Shown here one piece after another: positions 57,701 to 64,000 of a DNA stretch of 64,000 nucleotides (the stretch's first letter is position 1; every line of letters begins with the position of its first letter). The DNA is from Branchiostoma belcheri. Taxonomy: Eukaryota; Chordata; Leptocardii; Amphioxiformes; Branchiostomatidae. The position numbers and the translations under genes were made by a program. The notes below the pieces were generated by a model. The model made no database searches. It saw only the letters and a list, made by a program, of their open reading frames with translations, and had not been told where the DNA came from. The DNA lies in assembly GCF_001625305.1 (NCBI RefSeq), contig NW_017802825.1, positions 162,084 through 226,083 on the forward strand, written 5' to 3'.

Positions 57701-57973
57701 ATTTTTAGATTTAGATATATCATCATTATTTTCACAGCAATAGCTTTCAATTTGACGGTGGCTGGTCTTACAACTCGCCATTCTTTATTTCCAGGCCATC
57801 GTGTGTGTCTTGCTGAACAGCTGGCCAGGATGGAGCTTTTCTTGTTTTTCTCGACATTGATGCAGTCGTTCAGGTTTGTGACGCCAGAGGGCGCTCCCTC
57901 TCCAAACACCGAGGGCGTTCTTGGCCACACATGGAGACCGCATCAGTTTAAACTCTGTGCTATACTGCGTTAG
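51759..57973 (+). CDS. Cytochrome P450, CYP2 clan (508 aa, 7 exons)
   Basis: Exons 51759-52143, 54913-55055, 56292-56502, 56697-56980, 57202-57390, 57562-57697, 57795-57973; phases agree, 1527 nt. A membrane anchor ([18 protein letters not shown]) is followed by the proline hinge [17 protein letters not shown]. The I-helix has AGMDTT (316-321), the K-helix LEIMR gives Glu372/Arg375, then PERFDPGRF, and the heme loop [11 protein letters not shown] places the thiolate Cys454; the usual Gly after Cys-x is Ala here. It should be an ER-bound monooxygenase. The I-helix-to-end region (for example [27 protein letters not shown]) reminds me of CYP2U1, but I cannot fix the subfamily. I start at the Met of MAEIVDWI; three upstream in-frame Met codons exist. 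The intron layout is typical of CYP2-clan genes. Confidence 0.9.
52160..52800 (+). mobile_element. Repeat family F, degraded copy in P450 intron 1
   Basis: gtctgtgtgtgcgtgtt, cagaacgcctttatagatta, atactgcagcagaattt and gaacatgctatggtcctga keep the family order. Between 52330 and 52520 the sequence is unlike the family and GC-richer (gctgaggcgggcgggg). Confidence 0.5.
52801..54129. other. P450 intron 1, unassigned portion
   Basis: No exon is recognised. Tracts with aatttgcataat-like phrases near 53290-53470 may be more family F. Confidence 0.35.
54130..54435 (-). mobile_element. Interspersed repeat family H, inverted copy
   Basis: The reverse complement of 54230-54430 follows 13305-13510 closely (ccataccatggtatggatga, cagccaaatgacttgaaatt). 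It ends where repeat E begins. Confidence 0.65.
54436..54589. repeat. Repeat E, copy 2
   Basis: The same 155-bp unit as at 51141 and 59796, here inside P450 intron 1 with unrelated flanks. Confidence 0.8.
55204..56164 (+). mobile_element. piggyBac-like non-autonomous element D3 (right end lost)
   Basis: The left flank TTAA (55200-55203) and terminus ccctaaacagtacacctggg are intact. The right side reaches ccgggaaggtgta and then departs (ttttta) before the terminal bases and TTAA. It sits in P450 intron 2, in the same orientation as D2. Confidence 0.8.
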
Positions 57974-58377
57974 GTTTTTTATTATATGCTTAACAAAGAA
58001 CAACATGACGATTATTATCTTTTTTTTTCTTCTAACTAAAGACAAATATTGCAAATTTTCCTAAATTTACGGGTAGTAAAAGTAATTCTTGTTACAACGT
58101 TAGCATCTTTTAGGGATTGCCGACAGCTTGCTGCTAAATGTTGTAATCTATAAACAATAACGCGATCTAAACGTGTGCCCTGTATATAAAACTAAATGGG
58201 ACATGCACAGTTACATGGAAGACAGCCAACAATCGAATTCTTGATTGTCAAGTGGATTATGGTTTAGGGAGATATGGAGGTTAAATTATAGCACTTCTTG
58301 CAACTAAACCTACATTACATACATGGTATTAACAACTCCAAGTCATTGTTAACAGCCTACTTAAACTTCTCTTTTAA

Positions 58378-59350
58378 CCCTCAACAGAACACCTTCCCGG
58401 ACTGATTAATCTGTACACCTGGGGTCCGCACGGACCCCAGAACAGTTTTTTGCTAATTTTTAGAAATTATCAACATGCTACCAGCTCAATTGTTTTGCAA
58501 ACTGATGTGAGAACCTCTGTGTCCACATTCCATACAAAAATCATACATTTTGAACTTTTTTATTTTTTGGTGAAGAAAAGAAGACAAGATGAAATACCCG
58601 ATTTTTAAACCCATTTCAGACTGAAGGGACTTTTGAGGCCCAACTTTGATCTCAGATAGCGGCTAAACGGCTTGCGCTAGAAGTATCAAATTTGGAGACC
58701 TTTCCTAAAATGTCTCTGGAAAAATGTTCATATTAGTTTAATACTAGTAAGTTGATGTTTTTTTGTGTTGCCATGGCAACAGGCATTTTTTTTTAAATAG
58801 AAGTAATTTTGGTTTAAACATAAAATTTATAGAGTTTTATATTAAATTACACATCTTTTCCAACATTAATAACATCTTACATAATTAAATATAAGTTAAA
58901 TCATTTAATATGCATAGAATATGCTAATTTGATGACGTCATTGGTCAAAATCCAATATGGCGGACTATATTATTAGCTCTGACGTCATATGACGTCATAA
59001 TTACATCAAAGTTATTAAAATTTAATTCTATTACTACACCATTCTCTGAAAACTTGGTAGACATACGATGAGTGCATAAAAATATATAAAAACGGAAATA
59101 AGGTAATGTATAAGAACGCCAGTGTATCCATTATTATCGAAAGCCGGCTGGGGTCCGCGCGGACCCCAAAAGAAAATCAGATATAATTTTTTTATAAATG
59201 GTAGAAACGGAGTTTTCTGCATCGTATTGAGAGACAACTTTGTGGGTGACAATTACCTAAAATTTCAGAAAAAAATCTTTAGAAACAAAAAAGATACTAC
59301 AGAATATATAGTGCTGGGGTCCGCGCGGACCCCAGGTGTACTGTTTAGGG
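58378..59350 (-). mobile_element. piggyBac-like non-autonomous element D4 (973 bp)
   Basis: TTAA on both sides (58374-58377, 59351-59354), terminus ccctcaacag at the left and ctgtttaggg at the right. Orientation is opposite to D3. It lies 400 bp downstream of the P450 stop codon. Confidence 0.85.
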
Positions 59351-59504
59351 TTAATCTTTACTATGATAAGACATAAAATGGTGCCCTACAGCTACAAAAT
59401 CAATAATAAATAGAACTGCACGAGTCATATATGATGACAGGAATTGTTTTAGCCAAATATGGCCACCAGATATTTTACAGGGCTTTCCGCAAAACTATAC
59501 CAAT

Positions 59505-60145
59505 AATAAATTGCAACTTTGAGTTATTAGCGACAGCTTGCTTAGATATGTTACATCACAGTTGAAAATTTGACAGAAAATAAATGGATCAAAATTGATC
59601 AAAGGTGTAAGGCGTGTAATTTCATAAAACTTGTTACGTTTGTGTCATGATATCGATTATCTTTAGCTTTGTTATTTCGGGAAGGCCATACCGACTTGAT
59701 TTTATGGAGAACATTAGCGCACGATCAAGCCTTAATCATGAGAACGTGCGCTTTCAGCCAGAGTAAACATTGCTGGAGTCTTTAGAAGAGAGATAAAAAA
59801 ATTACTAACTGCTCCCGCGATAATGGCCGGACATTGGACGGACCGGTTTGTTTGAAATGTCGGACGCTGAACGGTCATGTTAGCTTTTGTTAGTCTCCAC
59901 CAGGCTAACCAGGCGGGCTGACAAACGGTATAATGTACCCAAATAACGAGAGGAATTTGCCAAGAGAGTTTGACCACCATAGGGTATCATATACACACCA
60001 GGGGAAACGTTATTCTTTTCGCAGGTCTACCTCATTCAATAATTTTTTTGTCGAATTTTACAGTCCATAATCTTAGCTAGGCCTTAGTGGGAGAGATACA
60101 GGAAAAGTGCACAGAACTACTTAATTAACAGTAGACATAAAATGA
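59505..60145 (+). repeat. Direct repeat downstream of the P450, copy 2
   Basis: It matches the two halves of 49810-51530. Of the MITE B that separates them upstream, only about 38 bp of the left end remains (ggccataccgacttgatttt, 59686-59724) before the second half begins at gatcaagccttaatcatgag. Confidence 0.75.
59796..59950. repeat. Repeat E, copy 3
   Basis: Within the downstream direct repeat; same unit as 51141-51297 and 54436-54589. Confidence 0.8.
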
Positions 60146-62150
60146 TTTTGTCATCCGGTGGATACCTGATTCTATTAATGAGTATTCATCAACAAGACGT
60201 TTTCTGTTCTCAATTTTTCTACGAGCAGGTTTCCTCTCAAAGTACCATGGATATCTCTCTAATTTCCTCCTCTGATCCTTACTTTGTTTTGTTATGATTA
60301 ATATCCTTTGTGCAGACGAAGGCGTCTAGAAAAACTTACTAATTAAATAAGTCCCAGGCACAGATGGATTTCATCTCAATGACCTTCACACGACTGAAAT
60401 TACATGACAAGTAGCATATTGCCTACTTGTTCCCTGGACGTTAGTTAATACGTAACTCTACTAACTTGGGTCGCTGCAAGGCCAATCTATTCTTCAAGCA
60501 GATGTTAGGATGGAAATTTACGCGTAAACGGTCTTTTAATTCTACGTAGAGCGTAGATGGACCGCTCTAATTCGAAGTACAGCCACTTAAGAATTTATCG
60601 TAAAGCGTAATTGAGAGGTCTCAAAATTTAGCGTAGAGCTTTATTGGAACCCCCCATGCAGCCCCCCTGATCGCCGGAGATGGTGCGTTATATATTCCTT
60701 GTGGATGCATTTGGGTCATCGAAGATAGCGGTAAACTTATCGCATCGACTTTAACTTAATTTTGATATCGGAACATCAGGTACTACCAATCTTCGAGTAG
60801 TAAGCTTTTACACTGGGAAATCGTTTTTTTCCATGCAGCCATGCGTGAAAGAAAGGACCCCTTACTAAAATGTACAGTGACAAAGGTCGAATCTGCTAAA
60901 GTGGGTCAACTGTTGTATTTTTTGATGTTATGTAATTTTCACTTGGTGTTAGAAAATACTTTTCATGGCTCTCTAAAATGAAAAGTGTGTGACCCAGTTT
61001 ATATGATGATCTGACGTTAAAGTTAGTATATTTCTTTGACTTGTAATGATAAAATTGTTTAATTTAGCTGAGACTTACAATGTGACCATTGAGGTAAAAA
61101 AAAACATGATAAAACCAAAACACGTTTCATAATTTTGAGAAGAATCCAGGTTGTCTAGCTAGGTCGATGTTGGTAACGTTCACAGTGGTTAGGTCTAGTG
61201 CTGCAGTATATAGGGCGAAGTAACTAGTTATGAAATACAAAGAATTATCAATCACGACAAACAAATAGTGCATTACTCAATTTCTCTTTATTCATTTATC
61301 ATTTATTAACATCTAACCCTCATACAGGCTAACAGGGAAATATACTTTACCACGGCAAAGCAAGTAGTGCATTCTCAACTATAAAGGTCAGGAATTTTAT
61401 GAAAATATACGATCAACACTTATAGATTCAAACACAGCATTAAATTTCATTGTGAACAAAAGTAAAATTAAGGTATATTTCCAGCAAACTAATCTTAGAA
61501 AATACCATTGTCAATTCAGATTATGAAGAGCTAAATGTGTAAGATTATATACTGTTTAGTTGAAGTGATAGAAAAACACAATATTGAGCTCTTCTGCCGA
61601 GGTCACCAAAATAAGTTTTAAGACTTTATATTACAAATCTATTGATATATACCCCTAATACAGGCTGGCAAATATCATAATTAAAATGGCAAACCATCTG
61701 TTTCATCCGCAACAAATGTCACAAGAAAAAGAAGGAATGGTCAACATAAGTAAACTTAGAAAAAAACATTATTTTTTTTACATTTACATATATTCATAGA
61801 TTTTAATTTTCACGAATCTAATAATATTAGATTTATGACAAAGAGGTTGTACAGCAAAAACGTATACTTAGATTGTCATTAGGACTAGTGACATATATGG
61901 AAAAGTATGATATCAGAAAATTTTCAGTGGATCCAACGATAAAAGTTATAAATCTTTAAAAATGTTATATCTATGTACAAACGTATCCACCCTCTCAGTG
62001 GAAAGAGGCTTTTGTTAATTAAGGCATTGCCTAAAATAAACAAGGACAAACTTCCCGTAAGAATACTGGTAGATCCTGTTATTTAAGGAAGCTATGTAAG
62101 GAAATATATACACAAATATAGTAAAACGTTAAACTTTATTCCAACACACT
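60146..62150. other. AT-rich intergenic sequence
   Basis: No gene is recognised. Clusters of reverse AATAAA-type motifs occur at about 61280-61310 and 62135-62145, so one or more minus-strand transcripts or retroelements could end here. Two passages share acaggctaacagggaaatat / acaggctggcaaatatcat style wording. Confidence 0.35.
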
Positions 62151-62152
62151 AG

Positions 62153-62745
62153 CTAAGGTCCCAATTGCGCCGGTGCCCGTCGGGGATGTAGCCCCGGCTG
62201 GCCCCGGCCTGGTTCAGGAGTCGAGCGGGCATCGGCTGTCGTGGTCACAATTAAAAGTTTTCTTCAGTAGCATTTTGTTAAAAATTTTGTGACCCTCTTT
62301 GGTCGGTATCCGGCAGGCACCCGGCAGGTACCCAGCAGATTCTCTGACGATGTCTTGTATTGACCTATACGTAATGCAGAATTCACGTATTTGTTGTGAT
62401 CATTGGATCTGTGAGGTCACACATTTTACCCGGGTTTACGAAGTACACACCTTTATTCTGTTCATCTGGTCTGTGACGTAAGAAATGTGTCCCGGTGGAA
62501 TGCCGGCAACCGGAGGGGTACCTCTCGGTGTTCTCACGATGAGGTCACGGCGTCTTTTTGTCAGCGGGGCCCGGGTAGAATTTAACTCAGAATTAAATTC
62601 TTATCGGGGCCCCGACGGGCCAAAAAATAGCCCGGTAGCCGCAGGGTGCCCCGCGGGGCCACGTCGGGGTCCCGCCCGAAAGTGGTAAAAAACAGCCCGG
62701 GAACTACCCGCCAGAGCCCCTTTTCCCAATTGGGACCTTAGCTTT
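62153..62745. mobile_element. MITE with taaggtcccaatt termini (about 590 bp)
   Basis: taaggtcccaattgcgcc at the left and aattgggacctta at the right. Several ggggccccg-type GC blocks lie inside. It splits a Penelope-like terminal fragment (next entry). Confidence 0.75.
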
Positions 62746-63010
62746 ACAGGGATCAAATCTTCAGTGACCACTGTCACCTTCATCAGGGTAATTAATGACC
62801 AATCACTTCACAACGTGATCTCGCGAGAGTTACGGTTTACAAACACGTGACCTTATTCACACGAGACTTTACTGATACGTGAGGTAAGAAACTGCCAACA
62901 CAGATGAACTTTCATGATATATACACAAATGTCTGTTGTAAGACGTTTTTATACAGGAAACTGAGAAAAGTCTGCTTCCATCACATTTACATCACGACTT
63001 CCTGTCCAGA
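62746..63010 (-). mobile_element. Penelope-like terminal fragment
   Basis: The minus strand reads ccctgatgaaggtgacagtg then gtcactgaagatttgatccc, up to the MITE; beyond it, at 62150-62120, the phrase gtgttggaataaagtttaac continues. The phrase caacacagatgaactttcat at 62900 also occurs beside the foldback at 24485. It is decayed. Confidence 0.4.
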
Positions 63011-63059
63011 CGGTCAACTGTCTCTTCACTGAACTACATTCTCCAATTAACAGCATTAA

Positions 63060-63240
63060 TAACCCAAAGATGAATATTCACGCTGTACTTGTCGATTTCA
63101 TAAGTGCTTTTGACACTATTTACAACGATCAGCTGTTTTGAACTTGGGCGATTTTGGTATCAGGCGACCCTTATGAATATATGCACCAACAGCTACCTAG
63201 AAGGTAGGACGCAGAAAGTCAGTTGGGGCCCTTGTATTTA
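63060..63240 (+). mobile_element. LINE reverse-transcriptase fragment
   Basis: The plus strand gives VLVDFISAFDTIYNDQLF and, after a frame change, MNICTNSYLEGRTQKVSWG. The (V/L)DF..AFDT and SYL.GR.Q.V motifs belong to the reverse-transcriptase domain of non-LTR retrotransposons. A stop and a frameshift lie between them, so this is dead. Confidence 0.7.
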
Positions 63241-63705
63241 AAGAATCACACCACGCCCAAGCAGGAGTTCCGCAGTGCAGGGTGTTGTCTCCAATACTCA
63301 GCCTGTTTTTTTTTTTTTTTTGCTTAAGTCCGTCGATCTCGGTTGGGTTAAATAAGGCAGCCTATGGCATACTATGAGTAGTATTTCATACATGCCTGTA
63401 ACTTTTGATAGCTTGGTCGCACCACAACTAAACTTCACACAGTTCTAGTACTTGAAACACATTAAATAAAGGTTATTTTGTTTTTACTTCTTCTGAATTT
63501 TTGGGTTAAAAATCAACATTTTGGTTAAAATAAGCTGTTTACTTCATCGCTTTATATTTAATTACGCGCAAGCGGTAACAACACCTTTCATCATGATATT
63601 TTACAAGTAGAAAGCCAACCCCCTATTCACACGACATTACACGACGTCCCCACCATGTACGATGGAGTGACGCCCACCGAGCCTCATGGGCTAATTTGTT
63701 TAACT

Positions 63706-63894
63706 GTGTGCCAAAAACACGCTACGGATTTGGTGTGCCAAAAACACGCTACTGATTTGGTGTGCCAAAAACACGCTACGGATTTGGTGTGCCAAAAACA
63801 AGCTACGGATTTGGTGTGCCAAAAACACGCTACTGATTTGGTGTGCCAAAAACACGCTACGGATTTGGTGTGCCAAAAACACGCTACGGATTTG
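63706..63894. repeat. 27-bp minisatellite, seven units
   Basis: gtgtgccaaaaacacgctac plus ggatttg repeats exactly every 27 bases; some units have actgat for acggat and one has aag for cac. Both strands stay open because 27 is a multiple of three (VCQKHATDL on plus). No surrounding exon structure supports translation. Confidence 0.9.
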
Positions 63895-64000
63895 GTGCGC
63901 CAATGCGTCAACATCAGCACATTTGCCACCGAGAGCCGTTATTTTTTTTCAGATTTATCTGACATTAATACGCCCACTTCTTGAGCCAGCCCTGTGTGGG

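Noticed and set aside
1-64000. CRISPR arrays, operons, bacterial-type promoters or ribosome binding sites
   Set aside because: The tandem repeats here lack unique spacers of constant length, and the genes have introns; the window is animal nuclear DNA.
1-64000. LTR retrovirus-like or Polinton-type element
   Set aside because: I saw no pair of long terminal repeats with a gag-pol-like region and no capsid or protein-primed polymerase signature; the retroelement pieces present are LINE, SINE and Penelope-like.

Overview
The window is eukaryotic, intron-rich and crowded with transposons. Everything in it fits a cephalochordate (amphioxus, Branchiostoma-like) genome: short GT-AG-bounded coding exons in long repeat-filled introns, kringle, F-type lectin, discoidin, SUEL-lectin and NHL domains in combinations typical of lancelet multidomain proteins, and very high densities of MITEs, tRNA-derived SINEs and CR1-like LINE tails. 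The organism call is an inference from content. Two 20-N assembly gaps are present (13515-13534 and 27014-27033).

Five host genes can be assembled exon by exon with every splice phase matching. (1) 4678-14540 (+): an 840-residue type II membrane protein with an NPxY-bearing cytoplasmic tail, one membrane helix, a Thr/Pro 11-residue-repeat stalk, a SUEL/rhamnose-binding lectin domain and a C-terminal NHL propeller. (2) 21006-32466 (+): a 602-residue secreted protein with signal peptide, short helical spacer, kringle, two F-type (fucolectin) domains and a discoidin (F5/8C) domain. (3) 37715-42014 (+): a 218-residue four-helix PMP22/EMP/claudin-superfamily protein. (4) 46404-44160 (-): a GT10 alpha-1,3-fucosyltransferase whose last few codons are uncertain. 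(5) 51759-57973 (+): a 508-residue cytochrome P450 of the CYP2 clan, complete with heme-binding cysteine.

The rest is mostly repeats. 1-1740 is a 62-bp (dimeric 124-bp) tandem array cut by a MITE. 14541-21005 is a mosaic of SINEs, LINE tails, MITEs and a TTAA-flanked piggyBac-like element. 32467-37714 holds SINEs and three copies of one MITE family. 42015-44159 has a zinc-finger relic beside a LINE tail with a nested MITE. 46405-51758 and 57974-64000 flank the P450 and share a direct repeat, together with foldback elements, further piggyBac-like copies, a LINE reverse-transcriptase fragment and a 27-bp minisatellite at the right edge.

Genes 1 and 2 both look like extracellular carbohydrate recognisers: one is tethered to the membrane with a potential signalling or endocytic tail, the other is secreted with both fucose-binding triads intact. 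A fucosyltransferase lies 12 kb beyond the fucolectin gene. Whether these genes act together cannot be told from sequence. The strongest candidates for something undescribed are the two domain architectures and the recently duplicated fucolectin exon pair.
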